Source: Amycolatopsis sp. NBRC 101858 (GTDB lineage: Bacteria > Actinomycetota > Actinomycetes > Mycobacteriales > Pseudonocardiaceae). Taken from it: a DNA stretch of 64,000 bases. The stretch spans positions 763,391 to 827,390 of the forward strand of contig NZ_BSTD01000005.1 in the NCBI RefSeq assembly GCF_030269325.1, written 5' to 3'. How positions within the stretch are numbered: position 1 is the first letter of the stretch; each line of letters starts with the position of its first letter. Both the position numbers and the translations under genes were made by a program. Below the pieces are notes generated by a model. It searched no databases and was not told the origin of the DNA. It was given only the letters and a program-made list of their open reading frames with translations. Of the stretch, positions 32,955 through 40,990 are shown one piece after another.

Positions 32955-34364
32955 ATGGACACTCGGGTGCTGATCGCGGGGGCGGGGCCGACCGGGCTGA
33001 CGCTGGCCATCGAGCTGGCGCGGCGCGACGTCGCCGTGCGGATCATCGACAAGGCCGAGACGTACTTCGTGGGCTCGCGCGGCGACGGGCTCCAGCCGCG
33101 CACGCTGGAGATCTTCGAGGACCTCGGCGTCCTCGACGCGGTGCTCGCGGCGGGGGCCGCGCCGGTGCCGATGAAGATCCACCTCGGCGGCGAGGTCGTC
33201 GGCGAGCGGATGATGTTCGACCCGGTCGAGCCGACGCCGGCGAAGCCGTACCCGACCGGCTGGTTCCTCGGCCAGTCGCAGACCGAGGGCATCCTGCGCG
33301 ACCGGCTGGCCGAGTTCGGCGTGCGCGTCGAGCTGAACACCGCGCTGACCGGTTTCGAGCAGGACGAAGACGGCGTCACGGCCACGCTGAGCACGGGTGA
33401 GACCGTCCGCGCCGAGTACCTGGTCGGCGCCGACGGCGGCAAGAGCTTCGTCCGCAAGACGCTGGGGATCGGGTTCGAAGGCAGCACCGACGAGTCGATC
33501 CGGATGCTGCTCGGCGACGTCCACGCCGAGGGCCTCGACCGCGCGTACGGCCACTGGTTCGCGGCGCCGGAGGACCCGATGAGCGGCATGATGTTCAGCC
33601 CGCTGCCGGGCACCCCGTGGTTCCAGTTCGGCGCGCCGCTCGGCGACGGCGAGCTGGACGTCGAGACGGCCCTGCCCGCGGTCCAGGCCCGGCTCGACGC
33701 GCTCAGCGGCGGCACCGTCAAGCTGTCCGACCTGGCCTGGTCGACGGTGTGGCGGCCGAACGTCCGGCTGGCGGCGCGCTTCCGCGACGGCCGGATCTTC
33801 CTGGCCGGCGACGCGGCGCACGTCCACCCGCCGACCGGCGGCCAGGGCCTGAACACCGGCGTCGGCGACGGCTACAACCTGGGCTGGAAGCTCGCCGACG
33901 GCTCACCCGAGCTGATCGACAGCTACGAGGTCGAGCGCCGGACGAACGCGGCGCGCGTGCTCGGGATTTCGACGGAGCTGATGCAGAAGTACGTCGACGG
34001 CGACGAGGACGCGCACAAGCGCGGCGAGGACACCCAGCAGCTGGACATCAGCTACCGCGGCGGCCCGCTGTCCCCGGCCGGCACCGGCGAGCTGCGTCCT
34101 GGCGACCGCGCTCCGGACGCGCCGCTCGTCGACGCGAACGGCAAGCGCGTCCGGCTGTTCGAGCTGTTCCGAGGCCCGCACGCGACGGAGCTGGTCTTCG
34201 GCGACGGGCCTGCGGAGGGGCACCGGATCCTGCCCGCGGGCAGCGTCGCGACGGGCACCGACCTGGTCGACGAGGGCGGCCACGCGTATGCGGCGTACGA
34301 GGCCGAGGGCGGCCGGACGGTGCTGATCCGCCCGGACGGGTACGTCTGGTCGATCACGGCCTGA
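32955..34364 (+). CDS. FAD-dependent aromatic hydroxylase (PF01494)
   Basis: Class A flavoprotein monooxygenase that hydroxylates aromatic or polyketide substrates with NAD(P)H and oxygen. GxGxxG motif IAGAGPTGLTLA at the N-terminus, the GD motif GDAAHVHPPTGGQGLNTG (about 280-297) and a C-terminal thioredoxin-like domain (PGDRAPDAPLVDANGKRVRL) as in polyketide hydroxylases of the RdmE/PgaE kind. 469 residues. ATG at 32955 after GGGAGG. Controlled by the divergent TetR; with no pathway genes nearby it more likely detoxifies a compound than builds one. Confidence 0.92.
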   Translation: MDTRVLIAGAGPTGLTLAIELARRDVAVRIIDKAETYFVGSRGDGLQPRTLEIFEDLGVLDAVLAAGAAPVPMKIHLGGEVVGERMMFDPVEPTPAKPYPTGWFLGQSQTEGILRDRLAEFGVRVELNTALTGFEQDEDGVTATLSTGETVRAEYLVGADGGKSFVRKTLGIGFEGSTDESIRMLLGDVHAEGLDRAYGHWFAAPEDPMSGMMFSPLPGTPWFQFGAPLGDGELDVETALPAVQARLDALSGGTVKLSDLAWSTVWRPNVRLAARFRDGRIFLAGDAAHVHPPTGGQGLNTGVGDGYNLGWKLADGSPELIDSYEVERRTNAARVLGISTELMQKYVDGDEDAHKRGEDTQQLDISYRGGPLSPAGTGELRPGDRAPDAPLVDANGKRVRLFELFRGPHATELVFGDGPAEGHRILPAGSVATGTDLVDEGGHAYAAYEAEGGRTVLIRPDGYVWSITA

Positions 34365-34365
34365 C

Positions 34366-34542
34366 TCACGACATCCCGCTATGCGTGGAGTTGTCGTAGG
34401 TGCCATTCGGCTTGGCGCGGTAGGGGTAGCGGCCGAGCTTCCGCCCCCGCCGCACCCGCCGGCCGGCCAGGACGCCGATCGTGAGGACGATCAGGAGCAG
34501 CAGGACCACACCGCCGATGGCCAGGGTCAGCGCGGTCTCCAT
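34366..34542 (-). CDS. Small single-pass membrane protein, 58 aa
   Basis: ATG at 34542: METALTLAIGGVVLLLLIVL begins a membrane helix of about 22 residues, then a basic stretch AGRRVRRGRKLGRYPYRAKP and a polar end NSTHSGMS. The topology is N-out/C-in by the positive-inside rule. No strong ribosome binding site. Codon positions show the same third-base G/C bias as neighbours, which supports a real gene. Its stop lies 2 nt after the monooxygenase stop. Family not recognised. Confidence 0.55.
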   Translation of the reverse strand: METALTLAIGGVVLLLLIVLTIGVLAGRRVRRGRKLGRYPYRAKPNGTYDNSTHSGMS

Positions 34543-34571
34543 CGGCCGAGCTTACGGTCGGCGGCCGTCGT

Positions 34572-34612
34572 CCGGTCAGGCGTGCAGGGCTTGGGTGGCG
34601 TCGTCGACGGCG
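34572..34612 (-). pseudogene. Duplicate of the CHAD gene 3' end (remnant)
   Basis: These 41 nt match 34691-34731, the last codons of the CHAD gene and its flank, at 36 of 41 positions. Read on the minus strand the copy encodes AVDDATQALHA-stop, against AVDDAAKALHA-stop in the intact gene. The sequence further upstream in the copy is not similar, so only the tail remains. Confidence 0.7.
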
Positions 34613-34694
34613 CGAGGTTGCCCGGTCGGATCCGCTGTCAGCCGGGTTCGCGGCGCCGGCCCTCGAGGGTCGCCGAAATGCTCGGTGCGCCCGG

Positions 34695-35630
34695 TCAGGC
34701 GTGCAGGGCCTTCGCGGCGTCGTCGACCGCGGCCCAGGAGGCGCGCCAGGTCGCGCGGGCCTCGGCGCGGCGGGCCAGCTCGCGCTCGGCGATCCGGCCG
34801 GCGACGAAGCCGACCTCGCCGTCCGCCGTGTCCAGCACCGTGCGCATCCGCTCGGCCGCGATCACCGCGTCCTGGTGGTCGCCGAGCACCGTCTGGAAGT
34901 CCCGCGTCGCCTTGATCAGCTTCTTGATCCGCTTGGCCCGCTTCTTCTTCGCCGAGGTCTGGGCCAGCTCGGCGGCGTAGCGCAGCTTCTTGCCGTGGAT
35001 GCGCAGGGCGTGCAGGTCGTCGTCCGGCGGGTTGGCGGGCAGCGCGCGGACAGCCTTCGAGAGCTTGCGGTGGGGCTTCGCCAGTCCGGCGACCAGGTCG
35101 TGGCGCTCTTCCGCCGCCGGCGAGGCCGGCTGGCCCCGGGTCAGCAGGCTGACCTCCTGCAGCAACGTCGAGTAGCGCGCGCTCGACAGCGCCCGGGTCA
35201 GCCGCCGTTTCGCCGCGGCGCGTTCGGTGACGAACAGGGACACCAGCCGGCGCCCGGCGGGCTGGTCGCGGACCTCGAAGTCGGCGAGGACCTCGCGCAG
35301 GTGCCCGATCAGGACGTCGTGGTCGCGCACCTCGCCGAGCGACTGCCCGAGCCAGCCCAGCTCCGCGCGCACCGGCTCGGCGCCGTCGCCGACCAGCCGC
35401 CCGGACAGCTTGAGCACGCTGCGCATCCGCCGCAGGGCCACGCGCATCTGGTGCAGGTCCTCGGGATCCGCCCCTGAGCGCGTACCCGGTTCGTACGCGA
35501 GCAGGGCGCGGATCTCCCGGTCGAGCTTGGCCCGCACGTGGTGGACCGCCGGATCCGCCGGGCCCGCCTCGACCGGAAGTTCCGGCAGGCCCAGCTCGGC
35601 CGGGGTACGAGGCAACGATTCGGTGGTCAC
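34695..35630 (-). CDS. CHAD domain-containing protein
   Basis: CHAD domain (conserved histidine alpha-helical domain), thought to bind polyphosphate or phosphate through surface His/Lys/Arg residues. Two helical halves are visible: first with VHHVRAKLDREIRALL, DLHQMRVALRRMRSVLK and VRDHDVLIGHL; second with DDDLHALRIHGKKLRYAAE and VLGDHQDAVIAAE. 311 residues. Stands alone, without the adjacent CYTH domain found in some members. Lys/Arg-rich stretch AKKKRAKRIKKLIK may bind polyphosphate. Confidence 0.92.
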   Translation of the reverse strand: MTTESLPRTPAELGLPELPVEAGPADPAVHHVRAKLDREIRALLAYEPGTRSGADPEDLHQMRVALRRMRSVLKLSGRLVGDGAEPVRAELGWLGQSLGEVRDHDVLIGHLREVLADFEVRDQPAGRRLVSLFVTERAAAKRRLTRALSSARYSTLLQEVSLLTRGQPASPAAEERHDLVAGLAKPHRKLSKAVRALPANPPDDDLHALRIHGKKLRYAAELAQTSAKKKRAKRIKKLIKATRDFQTVLGDHQDAVIAAERMRTVLDTADGEVGFVAGRIAERELARRAEARATWRASWAAVDDAAKALHA

Positions 35631-35658
35631 CCCATGAATACTAAGTGAATTCCGCCGC

Positions 35659-36642
35659 TCAGTCGTTCGCGTGCAGGATCGAGTTCAGCTCGACGCCGGA
35701 CCCGGTGCGCGGCACGACCTCGACCGCGCCGGTGCCCGAATTGCGGCGGAAGACCACGCCCGAAACGTTGTTGAGCTCGCGGGCCTTGACGACCTTGCCG
35801 TCGACGACGACCTTCGTCCCCGCGGTCACGTACAGCCCGGCCTCGACGACCGTGTCGTCGCCCAGCGAGATCCCGACGCCGCCGTTCGCGCCGATCAGGC
35901 AGCGCTCACCCAGCGAGATCGTCTCCTTGCCACCACCGGAGAGCGTGCCCATGATCGACGCGCCGCCGCCGACGTCCGAGCCGTCGCCGACCACCACGCC
36001 GGCCGAGATCCGGCCCTCGACCATCGACGCGCCGAGCGTGCCGGCGTTGAAGTTCACGAAGCCTTCGTGCATCACCGTCGTGCCGGACGCCAGGTGCGCG
36101 CCGAGCCGGACGCGGTCCGCGTCGCCGATCCGGACACCGGCCGGCACCACGTAGTCGACCATCCGCGGGAACTTGTCGACGCTGTAGACGGTCACCGCGC
36201 CCCGCGAGCGCAGCCGCAGCCGCGTCGTCTCGAAGCCCTCGACCGGGCACGGGCCGTGGTTGGTCCAGACGACGTTCGCCAGCAGGCCGAAGATGCCGTC
36301 GATGTTCTGGCCGTGCGGGCGGACCAGCCGGTGCGAGAGCAGGTGCAGCCGCAGGTAGATGTCGTGCGTGTCCGCCGGCGCGTCGGCGAGCTTGCCGATC
36401 GTGGTGCGGACGGCGACGACCTCGACCCCGCGGTCGGTGTCCGGGCCGAGCAGCGCCGCGGCGGCCTCGCCGAGCACCTCCGCGGCCTCTTCCTTGCTCA
36501 GCCGTTCCGTGCCCGCGGTGCCGCCGTCGGTCAGCTTCGGCTGCGGGTACCAGGTGTCGAGGACCGTCCCGTCGGTCGCGACGGTGGCCAGCCCGACGCC
36601 GCTGGCGCCGGTCGTTTCGGGGTTCGGGCTCTGCTCGCTCAC
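35659..36642 (-). CDS. dapD: Tetrahydrodipicolinate N-succinyltransferase
   Basis: Transfers succinyl from succinyl-CoA to tetrahydrodipicolinate, the committed step of the succinylase DAP route. C-terminal left-handed beta-helix is clear from hexapeptide repeats (VRIGDADRVRLGAHLASGTTV, GAGL-type turns up to VVVDGKVVKA). The long N-terminal domain is the actinobacterial DapD type. About 327 residues with GTG at 36642; an alternative GTG lies 9 nt earlier at 36651. No strong ribosome binding site. Confidence 0.93.
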   Translation of the reverse strand: MSEQSPNPETTGASGVGLATVATDGTVLDTWYPQPKLTDGGTAGTERLSKEEAAEVLGEAAAALLGPDTDRGVEVVAVRTTIGKLADAPADTHDIYLRLHLLSHRLVRPHGQNIDGIFGLLANVVWTNHGPCPVEGFETTRLRLRSRGAVTVYSVDKFPRMVDYVVPAGVRIGDADRVRLGAHLASGTTVMHEGFVNFNAGTLGASMVEGRISAGVVVGDGSDVGGGASIMGTLSGGGKETISLGERCLIGANGGVGISLGDDTVVEAGLYVTAGTKVVVDGKVVKARELNNVSGVVFRRNSGTGAVEVVPRTGSGVELNSILHAND

Positions 36643-36670
36643 GGCCCACACGGTAGTCGAGTGAGCTGGA

Positions 36671-37099
36671 TCAACCAGTCGTGGGCCGGGCGTCGACCTG
36701 CTTCTTCAGGCCCGACAGAGCAGCGGCGACGTCGACCAGCGCCTGCGTGCAGGGGCCGCCGGCGTCGGGCACGGTCGTGCACCCGGCGCCGCGGAACGCC
36801 TTGACGGCCGTGTCCAGCTTGTCGGCTTCGGCGACCAGCTGCGGGTCGCGGTCGTCCGCGCGCTTGCGGGCCGTGCCCGGGACGTTGGCGACCTCCGTGA
36901 CGTACTTCTCACAGCCCTTCGGCAGCTGGGTGCGCGGGCTCGCGAAGCACTGGTCGGCGGTCAGCGCGTCCAGCTTCGTCGGGAGCGCGTCCGGCCCGGG
37001 TTCGCCGCCCTGCTTGGGGGTCGGGCCGGCTTCGTTTCCGCAGCCGGACAGCACCAGGACCAGCAACGCGCCGCCCACGGCGACCGGGAACCTACGCAC
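36671..37099 (-). CDS. Lipoprotein, unknown function, 142 aa
   Basis: Signal peptide with lipobox: MRRFPVAVGGALLVLVLSGC, cleavage before Cys20, so membrane-anchored on the outside. The mature part is small with five further cysteines (CFASP, GCEKY, GCTT, PCTQ), probably disulfide-bonded. No domain recognised. GTG at 37099 with TACCGT 6 nt upstream. It shares a 23-bp gap with divergent dapE. Confidence 0.8.
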   Translation of the reverse strand: MRRFPVAVGGALLVLVLSGCGNEAGPTPKQGGEPGPDALPTKLDALTADQCFASPRTQLPKGCEKYVTEVANVPGTARKRADDRDPQLVAEADKLDTAVKAFRGAGCTTVPDAGGPCTQALVDVAAALSGLKKQVDARPTTG

Positions 37100-37122
37100 A
37101 CCCTCACGGTAGCGTGCCGGGC
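37100..37122. promoter_or_regulatory. Overlapping divergent -10 elements in a 23-bp gap
   Basis: Plus strand TAGCGT (37110-37115) lies 7 nt before the dapE ATG at 37123; minus strand TACCGT (37111-37106) lies 6 nt before the lipoprotein GTG at 37099. The two hexamers share the TA step at 37110-37111, so both mRNAs would be leaderless. Confidence 0.6.
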
Positions 37123-38181
37123 ATGAGCCTCGACCTGCACGCCGATCCCGTCGACCTGACCGCCGCGCTCGTGGACGTCTTCAGCGTCTCGGGCAGCGAG
37201 GCCGAGCTGGCGACGCTCGTGCAGGAAGCGCTCGAGAAGCAGGCGCAGCACCTCGAAGTGGTCCGCAACGGCGACGCGGTCCTCGCGCGCACGAACCTCG
37301 GCCGCGCGTCGCGGGTCGTGCTCGCCGGGCACCTGGACACCGTGCCGGAAAACGGCAATCTGCCCTCGCGGCGCGAAGGCGAGTTCCTGCACGGTCTCGG
37401 CACGGTCGACATGAAGGGCGGCGACGCGGTGTTCCTGCACCTCGCGGCGACGCTGCCCTCGCCGAAGCACGACGTGACGTTCGTCTTCTACGACAACGAA
37501 GAGGTCGAAGCGGTCAAGAACGGCCTCGGCCGGATCGAGCGCGAGCTGCCGGAGTGGCTGGCGGGCGACCTGGCGATCGTCGGCGAGCCGTCGAACGGCG
37601 TGATCGAGGCGGGCTGCCAGGGCACGATGCGCGTCGAGCTGCGGCTCGCGGGCAAGCGCGCGCACACCGCGCGGGCGTGGATGGGGGAGAACGCGATCCA
37701 CGCGCTGGCCGAGCCCCTGCGCCGGCTGGCGGAGTACAAGCCGCGGGTCGTGGACATCGACGGGCTGACGTACCGCGAAGGCCTGCAGGCGACCTCGATC
37801 GGCGGCGGCGTGGCGGGCAACGTGGTCCCGGATTCGGCGGTCCTGACGGTGAACCACCGCTTCGCCCCGAACCGCTCACCGGAAGCGGCGGAACAGCACC
37901 TGCGCGAGGTGTTCGAGGGGTACGAACTGTCCGTTGTGGACCTGTCCCCGGGAGCATTGCCGGGGTTGTCGGCCCCGGCGGCGGCCGAGCTGGTGGCGGC
38001 AGCGGGCGGCCAGGCGGCGGCGAAGCTGGGCTGGACGGACGTGGCCCGGTTCGCGGCGTTGGGGATGCCGGCGGTGAACTTCGGCCCGGGCAACCCGACG
38101 TTGGCCCACACGAAGCAGGAGAACGTCCGCACGGCGGAGATCCGCCAGGTGACCGAGGTGCTGCGCAAGTTCCTGTCCTGA
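37123..38181 (+). CDS. dapE: Succinyl-diaminopimelate desuccinylase
   Basis: Zinc M20-family hydrolase releasing LL-diaminopimelate from its N-succinyl form. Metal and catalytic motifs: VVLAGHLDTVPENG (His ligand, catalytic Asp), GTVDMKGGDAVF (bridging Asp), YDNEEVEA (catalytic Glu pair), GEPSNGVIEAGCQGT and the terminal FGPGNPTLAHTKQE (His ligand). 352 residues. ATG at 37123, leaderless type. Completes, with dapC and dapD in this window, most of the succinylase branch. Confidence 0.93.
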   Translation: MSLDLHADPVDLTAALVDVFSVSGSEAELATLVQEALEKQAQHLEVVRNGDAVLARTNLGRASRVVLAGHLDTVPENGNLPSRREGEFLHGLGTVDMKGGDAVFLHLAATLPSPKHDVTFVFYDNEEVEAVKNGLGRIERELPEWLAGDLAIVGEPSNGVIEAGCQGTMRVELRLAGKRAHTARAWMGENAIHALAEPLRRLAEYKPRVVDIDGLTYREGLQATSIGGGVAGNVVPDSAVLTVNHRFAPNRSPEAAEQHLREVFEGYELSVVDLSPGALPGLSAPAAAELVAAAGGQAAAKLGWTDVARFAALGMPAVNFGPGNPTLAHTKQENVRTAEIRQVTEVLRKFLS

Positions 38182-38198
38182 GTGGCCGTCGTCTGGGT

Positions 38199-38789
38199 TC
38201 AGGGCGAGCTGCGGACCCTTCGGAATCGGCGGGCCGGCGGCTCTTCGAACGTGCTCCAGGGCGGTGTCCACTCCGCCTGGTCGCACAGCCGGGCCAAGGA
38301 CGTCTCCTTGATGAGGGGGAAATCGTAGATGTCGTTGATCCTGAGGCCGATGAGATGATCGCGCCGGACGGCGGTGTCGGGATAGCCCATGTCCTTGCGC
38401 GCGGCCAGGATGAAGTCGGCGTACAGGCGCATCGTGACGATCGTCGGAGCGTTCTTGAACGCGCCCTGCATGAACCGCTGGAATGCGATGACCGCCTCGT
38501 CGGACCCGTAGATCACGATCCAGGTCGAAAATTCCTTGAACTTTTCGAGGAACAGCGGCAGATCTTCCCCTTCGGGAACGTTTGCTCCGATCAGGTCCGA
38601 GAGCATGTTCACCATGGGTTTGTAGACTTCGTACTTCTTCTCGTGGAGTCGGTCCTCGAGGTCGCGTATCCGCTGCGCGGTCAGCTCGAAGCGGCGAACG
38701 GACTTCGAGGCTCTTCCGGCGATGATCGCCGCGGCAATGACGGGCACGCCGGCGGCGAGGATCGTCACCCACCACTCCTGGTTCGACAT
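38199..38789 (-). CDS. Hypothetical membrane-anchored protein with atypical codon use, 196 aa
   Basis: One N-terminal membrane helix (about 6-24, WWVTILAAGVPVIAAAIIA), a coiled-coil-like segment FELTAQRIRDLEDRLHEKKYEVY, then a helical domain with FMQGAFKNAPTIVTMRLYADFILAARKDMGY. Family not recognised. ATG at 38789 with GAGG 8 nt upstream. Codons such as AAA, TTT, GAA and TTG are used more than in its neighbours, which suggests recent acquisition. Confidence 0.72.
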   Translation of the reverse strand: MSNQEWWVTILAAGVPVIAAAIIAGRASKSVRRFELTAQRIRDLEDRLHEKKYEVYKPMVNMLSDLIGANVPEGEDLPLFLEKFKEFSTWIVIYGSDEAVIAFQRFMQGAFKNAPTIVTMRLYADFILAARKDMGYPDTAVRRDHLIGLRINDIYDFPLIKETSLARLCDQAEWTPPWSTFEEPPARRFRRVRSSP

Positions 38790-38805
38790 TCCGGGCACCT
38801 CGCGT

Positions 38806-38826
38806 CCTCGCATCCGGGATGCGAGG
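38806..38826. promoter_or_regulatory. 9+3+9 palindrome upstream of the atypical gene
   Basis: CCTCGCATC-CGG-GATGCGAGG is a perfect inverted repeat starting 17 nt upstream of the ATG at 38789. It may be an operator or a leader hairpin. Confidence 0.5.
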
Positions 38827-39006
38827 TAGTCGGAGTCCGCTGACCGCCTGTTACGGTCGCGGGCACGCCGTGTGGCCCGTCGCGGCGAGTGGCTGTCGTC
38901 ACACTAAGGTCTGCTGAGCTGCGGTGACGTACCGTCGCCGGTCTTCGCCGCAACTTTTCTCCGCCGCCGTCCGTATCTCCCGGTGAGGGTGATTCCGGGA
39001 GGGACC

Positions 39007-39804
39007 ATGTCGAAAACCGCGAGACGGGCCGCGGCCGTCGCCGTGCTCGCGCTGGCGGTGGTCGGGGCCGTGACCGCGTGTGAGCAGCAGCCCGTCGCCG
39101 CGCCCGCGGCCGGGCCCGTCCTCACCGACATCGGGGACGCCACCGCTCTTCCGCCGCCGCCCGGCGAGCAGCCGCCACGGCCGGTGACGCAGGCCGCGCA
39201 GCAGATCACCTTCCCGCGGACCGGCTCCGGCCAGTGGATGTTCACCCCGGGCAGCGACGAGGTGGCCGGCACGCAGGGCAAGCTCATGCGCTACCGGATC
39301 GCCCTGGAAACCGACATCGACGGCGTCGGGCCGGCCGCCTTCGCCAAGGCCATCCGCGGCATCCTCGGCGACCCTCGCGGCTGGACCGGCGGCGGCGAGT
39401 GGCGGCTGCAGGAGGTCGGGCCCGAGGACCCCGCCGACTTCACCATCTACCTGGCCACCCCGGCCAGCCGCGACAAGCTCTGCGGCGGCACCGCGGACAG
39501 CTACACGTCCTGCCGCAACGGCAGCAACGTCGTGCTCAACGTCGCGCGGTGGGCCAACGCCGTCCCGAACTACGGCGCCCCGCTGGATGTCTACCGCCAG
39601 TACATGGTCACCCACGAGACCGGGCACCGGCTCGGCCACGGCCACGAGCTGTGCCCGGGCGCGGGCCGGCCGGCGCCGGTGATGGAGCAGCAGACGCTCG
39701 GGCTGCACGGCTGCGTCCCGAACCCGTGGCCGTTCCCGAACGGCCGCGCGTACGCCGGCCCGTCGGGCGAGTACAACGACCCGATCCCGGCCGGCGACTC
39801 CTAG
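39007..39804 (+). CDS. DUF3152 secreted/lipoprotein with zincin-like motif
   Basis: Actinobacterial DUF3152 protein, 265 residues. Lipobox-like VVGAVTAC near residue 25 suggests a lipoprotein. The conserved region contains VTHETGHRLGHGHELC, an HExGH-x5-H-type pattern like metzincin zinc proteases, and ends with MEQQTLGLHGC; proteolytic activity is not established. ATG at 39007 follows GGGAGG. Convergent with the chitinase gene (4-nt overlap). Confidence 0.87.
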   Translation: MSKTARRAAAVAVLALAVVGAVTACEQQPVAAPAAGPVLTDIGDATALPPPPGEQPPRPVTQAAQQITFPRTGSGQWMFTPGSDEVAGTQGKLMRYRIALETDIDGVGPAAFAKAIRGILGDPRGWTGGGEWRLQEVGPEDPADFTIYLATPASRDKLCGGTADSYTSCRNGSNVVLNVARWANAVPNYGAPLDVYRQYMVTHETGHRLGHGHELCPGAGRPAPVMEQQTLGLHGCVPNPWPFPNGRAYAGPSGEYNDPIPAGDS

Positions 39805-40853
39805 CGGCCCTGCAACGACTTCACGTTGTTGCCGAACGTCCAGCCCTTCGAGCCGTCCCAGTTGATCGACCAGTCCATCAGGCCCTTGATCCCCGGAACC
39901 GACCGCCACGCCTGGGAAACCAGGCTCGTCGACATGTACCCGCCACCCGCGCCGGGCTGGGCCGGCAGACCCGGGACCTGCTTGTCGTACGGCACCCGGA
40001 TCGTCGTGCCCTGGATGACGAGCCCCTGGTTCAGGCACTGCGTCTGCACGGTGAAGCCCTGCACGGTCCCGGCCTGGTACGAATCACCGGAGCAGCCGTA
40101 CATCGACCCGTTGTAGTACTGCATGTTCAGCCACCACAGCCGGCCGTTGTCCGCGTACTTCTTGATGATCGGCAGGTACGCGCCCCAGATCGAGCCGTAC
40201 GTGATGCTGCCGCCGGTCACGTACGCCGTCTCCGGCGCCATCGTCAGCCCGAAGTTCGACGGCATCTGCGCGAGCACGCCGTCGATGATCCGGATCAGGT
40301 TCGACTGCGACGCCGACAGCGTCTTGATGTTCCCGCTGCCGGTCAGGCCGGTCTCGATGTCGATGTCGATCCCGTCGAAGTTGTACTGCTTCAAAAGAGG
40401 CACGATCGTCGCGACGAACTTGTCGGCCACGGCCGACGATGACAGGTCTATACCAGCCGCCGCGCCGCCGATCGACATCAGGAGCGTCGCGCCCGCGGCC
40501 TTCGCCGCGCACATCTCCGCGGGCGTCGACACCTTGACGCCGGCGTCCATCCCGTTCTCCCACAACACGGTCCCGTCGGACCGGATCACCGGGAAGGCGG
40601 CGTTGATGACGTTGTAGCCGTGCTGGGCCATGCGGCTGTCGGTGATGGGCACCCAGCCCATGCCGGGGTGGACGCCGTTCGCGGCGCCGTCCCAGTTTTC
40701 CCAGTACCCCTGCAGGACCTTGCCCGCGGGCCGGGATTTCACCGCGCACGTGTCGGCCTGCACCGCCCCCTGCGCGGGGGCCGGCACGAGCAGCGGGACG
40801 GCCAGCACCGCCGCCAGGAGGGTTCCGAAGAAGCGGGTTCTACGACCGGACAT
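39801..40853 (-). CDS. Secreted GH18 chitinase
   Basis: Family 18 chitinase degrading chitin outside the cell. Signal peptide residues 1-30 (FFGTLLAAVLAVPLLVPAPAQG), catalytic motif FDGIDIDIE (DxxDxDxE, final Glu the acid), SIGGAAAGID substrate-binding strand and LMDWSINWDG near the end. 350 residues, catalytic domain only, no chitin-binding module. ATG at 40853 has GGGAG 5 nt upstream. A DasR-type dre site lies 86 nt upstream, so induction by N-acetylglucosamine/chitin oligomers is likely. Confidence 0.93.
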   Translation of the reverse strand: MSGRRTRFFGTLLAAVLAVPLLVPAPAQGAVQADTCAVKSRPAGKVLQGYWENWDGAANGVHPGMGWVPITDSRMAQHGYNVINAAFPVIRSDGTVLWENGMDAGVKVSTPAEMCAAKAAGATLLMSIGGAAAGIDLSSSAVADKFVATIVPLLKQYNFDGIDIDIETGLTGSGNIKTLSASQSNLIRIIDGVLAQMPSNFGLTMAPETAYVTGGSITYGSIWGAYLPIIKKYADNGRLWWLNMQYYNGSMYGCSGDSYQAGTVQGFTVQTQCLNQGLVIQGTTIRVPYDKQVPGLPAQPGAGGGYMSTSLVSQAWRSVPGIKGLMDWSINWDGSKGWTFGNNVKSLQGR

Positions 40854-40938
40854 ACCGGCTCCCATCGTCGTTGAGGGCGAACGCGGCGTGTGACGTCCAC
40901 GATAGGGAAACCGGGAAAGCGCTGACTACCTACGAACG

Positions 40939-40954
40939 GGTGGTCTAGACAACC
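40939..40954. promoter_or_regulatory. DasR-type (dre) operator upstream of chitinase
   Basis: GGTGGTCTAGACAACC contains TGGTCTAGAC-A, one mismatch from the dre core TGGTCTAGACCA. In streptomycetes the GntR regulator DasR binds such sites at chitinase promoters and is released by glucosamine-6-phosphate. TATCGT about 37 nt before the chitinase ATG could be the -10. Confidence 0.7.
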
Positions 40955-40984
40955 GGGGCGCCTTCGCGGCGAAGGCGCCCCGGT
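40952..40984 (-). terminator. Terminator hairpin of the M28 aminopeptidase gene
   Basis: Perfect 14-bp stem (40952-40965 with 40971-40984), 5-nt loop, 7 nt after the stop at 40991. No T tract. It abuts the dre site. Confidence 0.75.
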
Positions 40985-40990
40985 CGGGGG

